Notes under the pieces: model-generated
Seen by the model: only the letters and a program-made list of their open reading frames with translations
Databases searched by the model: none
Told to the model about the DNA's origin: nothing
Shown here: positions 34,805-45,887 of the stretch, one piece after another
How the letters are laid out: every line of letters starts with the position of its first letter
How positions within the stretch are numbered: position 1 is the stretch's first letter
Program-made: the position numbers and the translations under genes
Source of the DNA: Methylopila sp. M107
GTDB taxonomy: Bacteria > Pseudomonadota > Alphaproteobacteria > Rhizobiales > Methylopilaceae
Assembly: GCF_000384475.1 (NCBI RefSeq)
Contig: NZ_ARWB01000001.1
Coordinates: forward strand, 1,406,176 to 1,470,175
Reading direction: 5' to 3'
DNA length: 64,000 nucleotides

Positions 34805-34988
34805 TTGGCCCCCTCGTGGCGCTTTCAGGCGCGAAAATAGCGGTTTGGCCATAAATGCCCACGCGCCCGAGAGGTTCCCTCGTAGGGCGCCGAAATTGTC
34901 GTCTGAAATTCCGGCGCCTTGGCGCTTGCTGCGTTGCGGCAGCCGTTTATGGTCCGATGCTTCGAGTTGAAGGATTTTTCCCCACAAG

Positions 34989-37900
34989 ATGTCCGTTCTC
35001 GCGAGCCTCCATCACGTCACCCATTATCGTTACGACCGCCCGGTCACGCTGGGCCCGCAGGTCGTACGCCTCAGGCCCGCGCCGCATTCGCGCACAAAGA
35101 CGCCGTCCTATTCGCTGAAGGTCACGCCGGCCGAGCACTTCATCAACTGGCAGCAGGACCCTTTCGGCAATTATCTCGCCCGCTTCGTGTTCCCCGAGCC
35201 CACGACCGAGTTGAAGATAGAGGTCGACCTTCTCGCCGACATGACGGTCTACAATCCGTTCGACTTCTTCGTCGAAGAGGCCGCGACGACATGGCCGTTC
35301 GAATATGACGAGGACCTGAAGTCCGATCTAAAACCCTATCTCGAGGTCGAGGCCGTCGGCGACGCCTTCGAGCGCCATGTCGCGGAGATCGACCGCAGCG
35401 AGAAGGGCACCGTCAACTTCCTGGTCGGGCTGAACCAGGCGCTGTCCCAAAAGATCAAATATCTCATCCGGATGGAGCCGGGCGTTCAGACTCCGGAAGA
35501 GACGCTGACGGTCTGTTCGGGCTCGTGCCGCGACACGTCCTGGCTGCTGGTGCAGACGATGCGGCGGCTCGGCTTCGCGGCGCGCTTCGTGTCGGGCTAC
35601 CTGATCCAGCTCAAGCCCGACCTCACGGCGCTCGACGGGCCGAAGGGCACCGACAAGGACTTCACCGACCTTCACGCCTGGGCCGAGGTCTATCTGCCGG
35701 GCGCGGGCTGGATCGGGCTCGACCCGACGTCAGGCCTTCTGACCGGCGAGAGCCACGTGCCGCTGGCCGCGACGCCGCATTACCGCTCGGCGGCGCCGAT
35801 CGCGGGCCTCGCGACCTTCGCCAATGTCGATTTCGGCTTCGAGATGACGGTCGACCGCATCGCGGAGCGGCCGCGCGTCTCCTATCCGTTTTCCGAGGAA
35901 AGCTGGGTCGCGCTCGACGCGCTCGGCGAAAAGGTCGACGCGGAGCTCGCCCGCAACGACGTCCGCCTCACCATGGGCGGCGAACCGACCTTCGTCTCGA
36001 TCGACGATTTTCAGGCGCCCGAATGGAACGCCGACGCCACGGGGCCGGCGAAGCGCGCGCTGGCCGACGACCTGATCCGGCGCCTGCGCGACCGCTTCGC
36101 GCCGGGCGGCTTCCTGCATTACGGCCAGGGCAAGTGGTATCCGGGCGAAACGCTGCCGCGCTGGACCTTCTCGCTCTACTGGCGAAAGGACGGCAAGCCG
36201 ATATGGAAGAACGCAGACCTCATCGCGCGCGAGAAGAAGTCGACGGGCGCGGACGCCGCAGCGGCTGAAGCGCTGACGCAGGACGTCGCGCGTTTCATCG
36301 GCGTGCCGGCGGAGAACGTCGCGGCGGCCTATGAAGACCCGAGCTACTGGCTCGTGCGCGAGGCGGAGCTGCCGGAAAACGTCGACCCGGCGAACTCGAA
36401 GCTTTCCGACCCCGAGCAGCGCGCCCGAATCGCGAAGACCTTCGACCGGGGCCTCGACAAGCCGACCGGCTACGTGTTGCCGATCCAGCCCTGGCAGGCC
36501 AATCCGCCGCGTTGGGCGTCCGAGCGCTGGTCGACGCGGCGCGGAAAGCTGTTCCTGACGCCCGGCGACAGCGCGCTCGGCTACCGCCTGCCGCTGGCCT
36601 CCCTGCCGCATTTGTCGTCGTCGCAGTACCCCTATTTCTTCCCCGCCGACCCGGTGCGCGAATTCGAGCCGCTCGGCGAACCGGCGTCGCGCAAGCCCGC
36701 AGGCGGCGCGTCGCCGAAGCCCGAGGCGGCGGAGATCGAGGCGCATCCGCAGGCCTCGATCTCGGTGCCGCAGCCAGAGACATCGCTTCAGCCTGAGGCC
36801 GCAACCAACAACGAGATCGTCGCGACGGTCCGCACCGCGCTCTCTGTCGAGCCGCGCGACGGCAAGCTCTGCGTGTTCATCCCGCCGATGGAGTCGATCG
36901 AGGCCTATCTCGATCTGCTCTCCGCCATCGAGGCCTCCGCCGAGGAGCGCGGCGTTCCGGTGCAGATCGAGGGCTACGCGCCGCCGAACGATCCGCGCGT
37001 CAACGTCATCCGCGTCGCGCCGGACCCGGGCGTGATCGAGGTCAACGTCCACCCGGCGGCCTCCTGGCGGCAGGCGGTCGAGATCACGACCGGGGTGTAC
37101 GAGGACGCGCGCCAGTCGCGGCTCGGCGCAGACAAGTTCATGATCGACGGCAAGCATTCCGGAACGGGGGGCGGCAACCATGTCGTGGTCGGCGGCGCGA
37201 CGCCGCTGGATTCGCCCTTCCTGCGCCGGCCGGACCTGCTGAAGTCCCTGGTGCTGCACTGGCAGCGCCATCCGTCGCTCTCCTACATGTTCTCAGGCAT
37301 GTTCATCGGCCCGACGAGCCAGGCGCCGCGCGTCGACGAGGCGCGCCATGACGGGCTCTACGAGCTCGAGATCGCGATGGCGAACGTCCCCTCCCCCGGC
37401 GACGGCTCGACCACGCCGGCATGGCTGGTCGACCGGCTGTTCCGGAACCTGCTGATCGACGTCACGGGCAACACGCACCGCTCGGAAATCTGCATCGACA
37501 AGCTCTATTCGCCGGACGGGCCGACGGGCCGGCTCGGCCTCGTCGAGTTCCGCGGATTCGAGATGCCGCCGGACGCGCGGATGAGCCTCGCCCAGCAGCT
37601 GCTGATCCGTGCCATCATCGCGCGGTTCTGGAAGGACCCGGCGACCGGCTCATTCGCCCGCTGGGGCACGCAGCTGCACGACCGCTTCATGCTGCCGGCC
37701 GTGCTCTGGGCCGATTTCCTCGACGTGCTGGAGGACCTGAAGACGGCCGGTTATCCGATCCGCGCCGAGTGGTTCGAGGCGCAGCGCGAGTTCCGCTTCC
37801 CGTTCTGCGGCCGGATCGAGCGCGAGGGCGTGGCGCTGGAGCTCCGGCAGGCGCTGGAGCCGTGGCACGTGATGGGCGAGACCGGCGCGATCGGCGGCAC

Positions 37901-38351
37901 GGTGCGCTACGTGGACAGTTCGGTCGAGCGGCTCCAGGTCTCGCTCGGCGGCGGCGATCCGAACCGCTACGCGGTCACCTGCAACGGCCGGCTCGTGCCG
38001 CTCGCGCCGGTCGGGGCCGGCGGCGAGCATGTCGCGGGCGTGCGCTTCAAGGCCTGGCAGCCGGCCTCGGGGCTGCACCCCACTTTGCCCGCGCAGGCGC
38101 CGCTGACCTTCGACATCTACGACCGGTGGTCGCGCCGCTCGATCGGCGGCTGCGTCTATCACGTCGCCCATCCGGGCGGGCGCAACTACGAGACCTATCC
38201 GGTCAACTCCTACGAGGCGGAAGCCCGCCGCCTGGCGCGCTTCGAGGACATCGGGCACACGCCGGGCGCCTTCGAGCCGGTCCGGGAGCTGCCGAACCCG
38301 TCCTTCCCGATGACCCTCGACCTCCGGCGGCCGGCCGCGCTGAACGCTTGA
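34989..38351 (+). CDS. Giant transglutaminase-like protein with DUF2126 domain
   Basis: 1120 residues. Residues 1-85 form the bacterial transglutaminase N-terminal domain ([20 protein letters not shown]). The transglutaminase core follows, with Cys in [20 protein letters not shown] (about 175-193), His in [20 protein letters not shown] (about 227-246) and Asp in the same block. The remaining 800 residues are the DUF2126 region, which begins near [20 protein letters not shown] and contains [27 protein letters not shown]-like and the tail [19 protein letters not shown]. No signal peptide is present. Families like this occur with ATP-grasp/alpha-E proteins. A peptide-cleaving or amide-exchanging role is inferred. 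Confidence 0.9.
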   Translation: MSVLASLHHVTHYRYDRPVTLGPQVVRLRPAPHSRTKTPSYSLKVTPAEHFINWQQDPFGNYLARFVFPEPTTELKIEVDLLADMTVYNPFDFFVEEAATTWPFEYDEDLKSDLKPYLEVEAVGDAFERHVAEIDRSEKGTVNFLVGLNQALSQKIKYLIRMEPGVQTPEETLTVCSGSCRDTSWLLVQTMRRLGFAARFVSGYLIQLKPDLTALDGPKGTDKDFTDLHAWAEVYLPGAGWIGLDPTSGLLTGESHVPLAATPHYRSAAPIAGLATFANVDFGFEMTVDRIAERPRVSYPFSEESWVALDALGEKVDAELARNDVRLTMGGEPTFVSIDDFQAPEWNADATGPAKRALADDLIRRLRDRFAPGGFLHYGQGKWYPGETLPRWTFSLYWRKDGKPIWKNADLIAREKKSTGADAAAAEALTQDVARFIGVPAENVAAAYEDPSYWLVREAELPENVDPANSKLSDPEQRARIAKTFDRGLDKPTGYVLPIQPWQANPPRWASERWSTRRGKLFLTPGDSALGYRLPLASLPHLSSSQYPYFFPADPVREFEPLGEPASRKPAGGASPKPEAAEIEAHPQASISVPQPETSLQPEAATNNEIVATVRTALSVEPRDGKLCVFIPPMESIEAYLDLLSAIEASAEERGVPVQIEGYAPPNDPRVNVIRVAPDPGVIEVNVHPAASWRQAVEITTGVYEDARQSRLGADKFMIDGKHSGTGGGNHVVVGGATPLDSPFLRRPDLLKSLVLHWQRHPSLSYMFSGMFIGPTSQAPRVDEARHDGLYELEIAMANVPSPGDGSTTPAWLVDRLFRNLLIDVTGNTHRSEICIDKLYSPDGPTGRLGLVEFRGFEMPPDARMSLAQQLLIRAIIARFWKDPATGSFARWGTQLHDRFMLPAVLWADFLDVLEDLKTAGYPIRAEWFEAQREFRFPFCGRIEREGVALELRQALEPWHVMGETGAIGGTVRYVDSSVERLQVSLGGGDPNRYAVTCNGRLVPLAPVGAGGEHVAGVRFKAWQPASGLHPTLPAQAPLTFDIYDRWSRRSIGGCVYHVAHPGGRNYETYPVNSYEAEARRLARFEDIGHTPGAFEPVRELPNPSFPMTLDLRRPAALNA

Positions 38352-38397
38352 GAATATGACGGATCGTGGAGTGAGATCGGCAATGGCGGGCTTGGGT

Positions 38398-38556
38398 GAC
38401 GCCCCCTCACCCTTACCCTCTCCCGCAAGCGGGAGAGCGGGACGGAGACGGCGGCCCTTTGCTACATTTCCTCGCAGCGCGACGGACAACGTGGAGACGC
38501 GACGCCGCCGCCCCCTCTCCCGCTTGCGGGAGAGGGTAAGGGTGAGGGGCGGTCAA
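38398..38556. repeat. Inverted repeat (family B variant) upstream of DUF559 gene
   Basis: CCCCCTCACCCTTACCCTCT with CCCGCAAGCGGGAGAG at the left is mirrored by CCCCTCTCCCGCTTGCGGGA and GAGGGTAAGGGTGAGGGG at the right, about 65 bases apart. The right arm ends three bases before the DUF559 start codon, so any ribosome binding site would lie inside the repeat. Confidence 0.8.
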
Positions 38557-38558
38557 GC

Positions 38559-38912
38559 ATGCGGGACGGACAGAAGATCGAGACTGCGCGACGATTGCGT
38601 CAGAACGCGACCGATGCCGAACGCGCCCTTTGGAGACTTCTTCGTGATCGACGACTGGAGGGCGTCGAGTTCCGCAGACAGGTTCCGATCGGACCCTACG
38701 TCGCCGACTTCGCCTGCGCGTCAGCGCGACTCGTCATCGAACTCGACGGCGGGCAACATGCGGAGTCGCAAGCCGACGCGCGTCGCGACGAAGCCTTGCG
38801 GCGTCTCGGCTGGAGGGTCGCACGGTTCTGGAACGACGAGGCGCTTCGGAATCGCGAGGGCGTCCTGCTGCGCATCGCCGAGGACCTCGGAATCGATGTT
38901 TCGGTTCCGTGA
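38559..38912 (+). CDS. DUF559 protein, Vsr-like predicted endonuclease
   Basis: 117 residues of the DUF559 family, related to the very-short-patch-repair endonuclease fold (PD-(D/E)XK). Motifs: ARRLRQNATDAERALWRLLR, FRRQVPIGPYVADFACASAR with the catalytic Asp, LVIELDGGQHAESQADARRD with Glu and Asp, and GWRVARFWNDEAL. Function in cells is unknown. It sits between two genes of the transglutaminase/ATP-grasp cluster and is bounded by palindromic repeats on both sides, which suggests insertion as a unit. Confidence 0.88.
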   Translation: MRDGQKIETARRLRQNATDAERALWRLLRDRRLEGVEFRRQVPIGPYVADFACASARLVIELDGGQHAESQADARRDEALRRLGWRVARFWNDEALRNREGVLLRIAEDLGIDVSVP

Positions 38913-38945
38913 TCTGATCAAAGTTTACTTCGGCGCTTCGAAAAC

Positions 38946-38998
38946 AAGCGCCCCCTCACCTAGCCCCTCTCCCGCAGGTGGGAGAGGGAGAAGAAGCA
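38946..38998. repeat. Palindromic repeat downstream of DUF559 gene
   Basis: CGCCCCCTCACCTAGCCCCT with CTCCCGCAGGTGGGAGAGGG, a single hairpin of the family found upstream of the DUF559 gene. It ends five bases before the ATG of the ATP-grasp gene; the GGGAGAAG of its right arm could double as ribosome binding site. Confidence 0.7.
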
Positions 38999-39002
38999 TG
39001 GC

Positions 39003-41452
39003 ATGACCGAGCTCCTCACCGCCGAAATCCTGAACGGGGCGCCCCCGAAGAACGGGTTCCTCGACGGCTACGGGCCGAGCGCCGGCGTCCATGACGAGAT
39101 GCTCGCGCCCGACGGTTCGGTGCGCCCGCATTACCGGCAGATGATCGCAGCGCTCGCGCGCATGAGCGAAGCCGAGAGGACCCGCCGCTCCGCCAGCGCC
39201 GCGCAGTATCTGCGCGAGGCGGGCGTCTACTACCGGGTCTATGGCGGGCCGGAAAAATCCGAGCAGACCCGCTCGTGGCCCCTCGGCGAGCCCCCGCTGA
39301 TCATCGCGCGCGACGAATGGGAGCGGCTGGTCGCGGGGCTCACCCAGCGCGCCGGCTTTCTGGAGAAGCTGATCGCGGACTTCTACGGCGACCGCCGCCT
39401 GCTGACCGACGGCGTGCTGCCGGCCGCGATCCTCGGGCGCAACCCGGAATTCCTGCGGCCGCTCGCCGACCAGGCGAAATCCGGCCAGCCGCTGCTGCGC
39501 TTCATCGCGGTCGATCTCGGACGCGGCCCGGACGGCCGCTGGTGGGTGCTGGGCGACCGCACGCAGGCGCCGTCGGGCGCGGGCTTCGCGCTCGAAAACC
39601 GGGTCGCGACCGCGCGCGCCTTCCCGGACCTCATCCGCGACATGAAGGTGCAGCGGCTCGCCGGCTTCTTCCGGCGCTTCCGCGAATCGCTCAATGCAAT
39701 GATCGACCCCAAGGACCGCGGCCGCATCGGGCTGCTGACGCCGGGGCCGGCGAACGAGACCTATTTCGAGCACGCCTACCTCGCCCGTTATCTCGGCTTC
39801 CTGCTGCTCGAGGGCGGCGACCTGTCGGTGCAGGGCGCCAAGGTGGTGGTCCGCACCGTCGACGGCGCGATGCCGATCAACGTGCTGTGGCGACGTCTCG
39901 ACAGCGACTTCGCCGACCCGCTCGAACTCCATTCCGGCTCGCGCATCGGCACGCCCGGCCTCGTCCGCGCGGTGCGCCGCGGCGCGCTCCAGATGGTCAA
40001 CGCGCTGGGCTCGGGCATCCTCGAGACCCGCGCGCTGCTCGCCTTCCAGCCGGCGCTCGCGCGCGCGCTGATCGGCGAGGACCTGATCCTGCCGACCGTG
40101 GCGACCTGGTGGTGCGGGCAAGAGAACGAACGCGCCTATGTCTCGGCCAACCGCGACCGGCTCTCGCTGTCGCGCGCCTTCCCGCAAGGGGCCGACACCG
40201 ACGACCGCCGCCGGCCGCTCGATCTCGGCATCCGGCGCGATCCGTCGGACAGACTGCTCGACGAGCTCGACGGGCACGGCATGGGCATCGTCGGACAGGA
40301 GATCGTCGGGCTGTCGACCGCGCCGGTCTTCGTCGACGGGCGCCTCTCGGCGCGGCCCGTGACCATGCGGGTCTATCTCGCGCGCGACGCGGAGGGCTGG
40401 CACGTGATGCCGGGCGGCTTCGCCCGCACGTCGAGCTCGGCCGATCCGCTCGCCGTCTCGATGCAGGCCGGCGGCTTCTCGGTCGACGTCTGGGCGCCGT
40501 CCGACAAGCACGAGCGCGAGGTCTCGCTGCTGTCGAGCTCGAAGGCGTTTTCGCGCCGGCTGCCGTCCGCGCCTCCGGCGCGCGCGGCCGACAATCTCTA
40601 CTGGCTCGGCCGCTACGTCGAACGCGCGGAAGCCGCGACGCGGCTGGTCCGGCTCTACGCCGCCCGCGTCGCGGAAGGCGAGCGGCGCGACGATCTGGAA
40701 GGGCGCGTTGCGGAACTCCTCACCGACTTCGACGTCGACGTGCTGGAAGGCGACCCGGCCGAGGGGCTGCTGGCGCTCGCGCGCCGCGCGTTCTGGACGG
40801 CGTCGCGCATCCGCGACCGGTTCTCGCCGGACGGCTGGCGGGCGCTCCGGGAGGTCGTCGACCTGATCGAAGCCCATCTCAAGCTCGAAGGCCCGGGCGA
40901 CCTCGTCGATCTGACCAGCGCCGCGCTCACCCGCTTCGCAGGCTTCGCCGGCCTCGTGCAGGAAAACATGTACCAGTTCACCGGCTGGCGTTTCCTGCAG
41001 ATCGGCCGCCTGCTGGAGCGCGGCCAGATCTCCGCCGGCGTCGCCGCGGCGCTGACGGGGGAGAAGCCGCCGGAGGGCGGGCTGGAGGCGCTTCTCGAAT
41101 TCAGCGACAGCCGGATCACCTATCGCAGGCGTTATACCGTCGACCTGTCGCGCGAGACCGTGCTCGACCTCGTGGTGCTCGACCCGCTCAATCCGCGCGC
41201 CATCGCGTTCCAGGTGAACGGCTTCAAGACGCTGCTCGACGAACTGCCGGGCATGCGCCGCGGCGAGACGCTGCATCCGGTGTCGCGCCGGGCCGCGCGG
41301 CTGCAGGTCCGGCTCGCGACCGGCGACGCGGCGGAAGCCACCGGCCCGTTCCTGACCCGGATCGCGACCGATCTCGGCGACATCTCGAACCTGTTGAACC
41401 AGCGCTACTTCGGCAACGCCGCGCAGATCAACACAGACCCGCTGGACGCAGA

Positions 41453-41456
<4 letters not shown>
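39003..41456 (+). CDS. Circularly permuted ATP-grasp / alpha-E fusion protein
   Basis: 817 residues. Residues 1 to about 500 are a circularly permuted ATP-grasp ligase domain (FLDGYGPSAGVHDEMLAPDG, YRVYGGPEKSEQTRSWPLGE, WWVLGDRTQAPSGAGFALEN, LTPGPANETYFEHAYLARYL, LLEGGDLSVQ). Residues about 520-817 are the alpha-helical alpha-E domain, beginning AADNLYWLGRYVERAEAATR. ATP-grasp enzymes make amide bonds through acyl-phosphates; the alpha-E partner is of unknown role and is often a separate gene. The stop overlaps the next ATG (ATGA). Together with two transglutaminases it forms a predicted peptide synthesis/processing operon; substrates are unknown. Confidence 0.9.
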
Positions 41457-42346
<890 letters not shown>

Positions 42347-42423
42347 GGGCCGCGCCGTCGTCGCCGAAGGGCGGCGGCTGTCCGGAATTCGTCGGATCGC
42401 ACGGGCATTGCTTGAACTCGGAA

Positions 42424-42552
42424 GCCCCCTCACCCGGATGACTGTCGTCATCCGACCTCTCCCCACCGGGGAGAGGTGCAGGGACGGCGCCGCTTCTTCA
42501 CCTCTCCCCGGTGGGGAGAGGTCGCGAGGCGGAGCCGATGGGGTGAGGGGGC
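42424..42552. repeat. Palindromic repeat cluster (family B variant)
   Basis: CCCCCTCACCCGGATGACTG, TCATCCGACCTCTCCCCACC with GGGGAGAGG, and TTCACCTCTCCCCGGTGGGG with AGAGGTCGCGAGG and GGGGTGAGGGGGC. Outer arms CCCCCTCACCC and GGGTGAGGGGG pair across the element. It lies between the convergent transglutaminase and cytochrome genes. Confidence 0.75.
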
Positions 42553-42592
42553 GTCGCGGCTGCAAAGACGCCACCGACGCCGCCCCCTCCCC

Positions 42593-45500
42593 TTAATGCC
42601 CCTTCACGTTGAACGTCACGATGTGGACCGCCGAGCCGCCTGCCGCGGGCCGCGCGGCGGCGGGCGAGCTCAGGCTCGTGATCGTCGCGGGCGCGGACGG
42701 CGCCGCGTTCTGCTCGGTCAGCTTCTGCGCGAGGCCGCGCGTCGGCGCGCCGCGCGAGACGCTCGCCAGCGCCTTCGCCTGCTCGGCGCTGAGGCGCTGC
42801 TCGCGCAGGCCGCCCTCGCGGCAGAACAGCACGAGCGACTCGTCCCTGCCCGGCGTGTCGAACACCAGCGATCCGCCGCGCGGATCCGGGATGCGACGGG
42901 GCACGCCGGCCTCCAGGAATGGCGCGCCTATCAGCGCCTGAGAGATCACCTCCACGTTGCCGGTCTCCTCGACGTAGAACACCTGCAATTCGCAGGCGCG
43001 GTTGGCGGTGACGTCGAAGTGCAGCTCCTGCCCGACGAAGACGTTGGAGCTCGCGACCTTGAGTTCGAGCGTCAGCTTTCCGGCGGGGCCGTCGGTCTGC
43101 ATCGCCGGGTTCTTGTAGTCCGGCAGCGCCGGCGCGACCGCGGGTACGGGCGCGGCGCCGGTCGGGGCGAGCGCCTGCTTTGCGAGCGGCTTGGCCTCGA
43201 GCGCCTGCACGCCGAGCAACGGCTTGGAGAGCGCCGCGAACTGCTGCTCGACCTCGAAGCGCGGCACCTTCGCGCCGGTCTTGAGCTGCGTCTGCCAGAG
43301 AATGACCAGCTGGCTCTGCACCGGATCGCGCACGAGGCTGGCGGCGGTCTGGAACTGCTCCGCCGTCATGTCGAACTCGGAAGCGAGCGCCTCCGCGTCG
43401 AGGTTGTCCTCGTAGAGGTCGGCGAACCAGTTGACGATCTCTTCCTTGCCCGGGCCGGTCGCGCTGGTCCGTGTGCCGTCCGGCGCGGTCTGGGTCGCGC
43501 CGATCTTGTCGAGCGCGGCGACGAAGGCCTTGCGGTCCGCGTCGTAGGTCGCCTCGAGCTGCTTCTGCGGCACGTACATGTCGAGCAGCAGCTCGCGCTG
43601 GCCGGCCGGGAAGGTGGTCTCGATCTTGGACCGCAGCTGGTCGCGCTTGGCGATGATGCCGTCGACATGGCAGGCGAAGCAGGTCTTGCCGTTCGATACG
43701 ATCACGCCGCCGACGCGGCCGACCGGCCTGTCGCGGAACGAGACGATCGAGGTCGGGCCCTCGTCCAGCCGGTCGCCCTTGGCGGTTGACAGATAGTAGC
43801 CCTGCAGCCCGTTTGGCAGCTGGAAGATCATCTCGCCGCCGTCATGGTGGAACGACTCGAGCCCCTGCTCGAGCTGACCGATCTCGGGCGGGCCGTGCGG
43901 GCGCTTGGTCAGGTCCTGCAGGTTGCGGCTCTCGGCGAAGTCGTAGGACTTCCAGTAGTAGCCGCCGCGCGGCAGCGCGTGCCGCTCGATCATGCGGTTG
44001 TGGTCGGACACGCCCGAGGCGCCCTGCAGGAAAGCGGCGCGAACGATGCGGCGGCGACGGATGTTGTCGTCGACGTTGACGCCGAGCCTGCCCTTTTCGA
44101 GGTCCGCGATGTTCTGCGGCAGATCGAGCAGCGTGTGGTAGAGCGCGGGCTTCGCCGCGTTCGCCATGAACCAGTCGACCCGCAGGATCGGGACCTGCGT
44201 GCGGGTCTGGGCGGCGAGCGCCTGCAGCGAGCCGTCGCCGCCGCTGGGATCGAGCGCGTAAGGATAGCTCGCGACGAGCGCGTCCCACTTCGCCGCGTCC
44301 CAGCCGAGGTCGCGGATGTCGACGCGGGCGAGCGGGGCCGGCGCGCCGTCGACCTTGTCGGGCGTGACGAGGCTCTCGCCGAGCGACAACGAGTTCAGCA
44401 GCTTGTTGAAGCCGGCGTCGTAGAGCTTCATCCGCTCCGCGAACCGCTTCTGGTCCTCGCAGGGCAGCACGCCGTTCTGCTGCGGGCGGAACGAGAAGTA
44501 GCGGACGAACGGCTTGTCGGCGTCCTGGACCTTGCCGATGTCGCCGGCGGCGGCGAGCGTGTAGCCGCGCCAGTCGACGATCGCGCGCTTGCGCGGCGGC
44601 CCTGCGAGAGCGGAGGCGGCGATCGGCGCCGGCTGCTTGAGGCTGTCGATCCACTTGCCGAACGCGTCGATCTCGGCCGCGCTCGGCTGCTTGCCCTTCG
44701 GCATGCGGCCGGACTTGATGCTCTTGAACACGGCCGAGTTGGCGGCGTCGCCAGGCGTGAGGAAGGCGGCGTCGGCAGCGATCGAGGGAAGGTCGCCGGC
44801 CGGATAGCTTCCCTGAGCGCTCGCGCCGGGGCCGTGGCAGTTGCGGCAATGGTTCGTCATAAAGTCGTCGGCGGCGCGCGCGAGGCCCGGGTCGGCCCCG
44901 GCGGTCGCGGCCTGCGCGGTCGGGTCCTTGCAGGCGGCTTCCGCGGTGTCGGCGACCTTCGGGGCCTGCACTTCGGCGCCCTTGAGATAGGCCACCACGG
45001 CGCGGCGGTCGGCGTCGGTCAGGCCCGACAGCCCCTGCGCGATCTTGCGCATCACCGGGTCGCCGAACGGCGCGCCCGAGAGCTTCGTGCCGTCTTCGAA
45101 CAGACGCTTGGCGAAGGTCGCGTCGCCGACGCTCGCAATGCGCGACTTCGAGATGTCTAGCGCGGCGCCGCCCGAAAGTCCCTTCTCGCCCTGGAAGGCG
45201 CGGGTCTTGTCGAGGCCGTAGAGGCCTGTGCGCGGCGTGTGACATTCGCCGCAGCCGCCGACGGCCTCGACGAGGTAGCGGCCGCGCGCGAGCTGCGAAC
45301 CGTCGCCAGGCGCGAACGCCGTCTCGTCGAGGTTGGCGCGCTTCCAGAGGTTCATCGTGACCGACATGTTGTACGGCCACGAGATCCGGTTCGCCTCGGT
45401 TCGCGCGTCCGACTTCGGCAGCGTCTCGAGATAGGCCTTCACGTCCAGCATGTCGGTCGGGTTCATGCCGGCGTAGGACGCGTAGGGCATGACCGGATAG

Positions 45501-45841
45501 AGGTGGCGGCCGTCCTTGCCGATCCCGCGCATGGTGGCGTTGAGGAACTGGGCGTTCGACCAGCCGCCGATCCCGGCGGGGTCCGCCGTGATGTTGGACG
45601 CGAACAGCGTGCCGATGAACGTGTCCATCTTCAGCCCGCCGGAGAGCAACTTCGGGTCGTCGCCGGACGAGTGGCAGGCGGCGCAGCCCGCCGCGCCCGC
45701 CACATAGGCGCCGTTCTTCGGATCGCCCTTGTAGGTCGCGAAGGCGTCGTCGCGGAACGGCTCGGCGAAGGCCGGCCCCGCGACGGCGAGGCCAGCGAGC
45801 CCGAGAGCCGCGATCGTTACCCTGTGCATGGTCATCCGCAT
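42593..45841 (-). CDS. Secreted tetraheme cytochrome c with C-terminal DUF4384-like domain
   Basis: 1082 residues with a Sec signal (about 1-26, ending AFAEPF). Four CxxCH heme sites are visible: CAACH (C53), CGECH near 197, CRNCH near 334 and CFACH near 725. The first two lie in cytochrome domains like those of gluconate/alcohol dehydrogenase cytochrome subunits. After a long alpha/beta region, residues about 935-1025 (LELKVASSNVFVGQELHFDV, CELQVFYVEETGNVEVI) resemble DUF4384, a domain often found in caspase-containing envelope proteins. A periplasmic or outer-membrane electron carrier is likely. It is followed on the operon's upstream side by a ferric-reductase-like gene 46 bases away. The overall architecture is not one I know. 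Confidence 0.82.
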   Translation of the reverse strand: MRMTMHRVTIAALGLAGLAVAGPAFAEPFRDDAFATYKGDPKNGAYVAGAAGCAACHSSGDDPKLLSGGLKMDTFIGTLFASNITADPAGIGGWSNAQFLNATMRGIGKDGRHLYPVMPYASYAGMNPTDMLDVKAYLETLPKSDARTEANRISWPYNMSVTMNLWKRANLDETAFAPGDGSQLARGRYLVEAVGGCGECHTPRTGLYGLDKTRAFQGEKGLSGGAALDISKSRIASVGDATFAKRLFEDGTKLSGAPFGDPVMRKIAQGLSGLTDADRRAVVAYLKGAEVQAPKVADTAEAACKDPTAQAATAGADPGLARAADDFMTNHCRNCHGPGASAQGSYPAGDLPSIAADAAFLTPGDAANSAVFKSIKSGRMPKGKQPSAAEIDAFGKWIDSLKQPAPIAASALAGPPRKRAIVDWRGYTLAAAGDIGKVQDADKPFVRYFSFRPQQNGVLPCEDQKRFAERMKLYDAGFNKLLNSLSLGESLVTPDKVDGAPAPLARVDIRDLGWDAAKWDALVASYPYALDPSGGDGSLQALAAQTRTQVPILRVDWFMANAAKPALYHTLLDLPQNIADLEKGRLGVNVDDNIRRRRIVRAAFLQGASGVSDHNRMIERHALPRGGYYWKSYDFAESRNLQDLTKRPHGPPEIGQLEQGLESFHHDGGEMIFQLPNGLQGYYLSTAKGDRLDEGPTSIVSFRDRPVGRVGGVIVSNGKTCFACHVDGIIAKRDQLRSKIETTFPAGQRELLLDMYVPQKQLEATYDADRKAFVAALDKIGATQTAPDGTRTSATGPGKEEIVNWFADLYEDNLDAEALASEFDMTAEQFQTAASLVRDPVQSQLVILWQTQLKTGAKVPRFEVEQQFAALSKPLLGVQALEAKPLAKQALAPTGAAPVPAVAPALPDYKNPAMQTDGPAGKLTLELKVASSNVFVGQELHFDVTANRACELQVFYVEETGNVEVISQALIGAPFLEAGVPRRIPDPRGGSLVFDTPGRDESLVLFCREGGLREQRLSAEQAKALASVSRGAPTRGLAQKLTEQNAAPSAPATITSLSSPAAARPAAGGSAVHIVTFNVKGH

Positions 45842-45887
45842 TCTTCCCCGCGCGCGTCCGCCTTCGAGGGCGGCGCCCTATTGGTCG

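Noticed and set aside
38925-41276. Minus-strand frame of 2.3 kb over the ATP-grasp gene
   Set aside because: Mirror frame of a well-supported ATP-grasp/alpha-E protein; composition is His/Arg/Asp-rich with no motif.
39275-41452. Upstream extension of the second transglutaminase frame
   Set aside because: The region before 41453 is Arg/Ala-rich shadow of the ATP-grasp gene; the ATGA overlap and the N-terminal domain fix the start at 41453.
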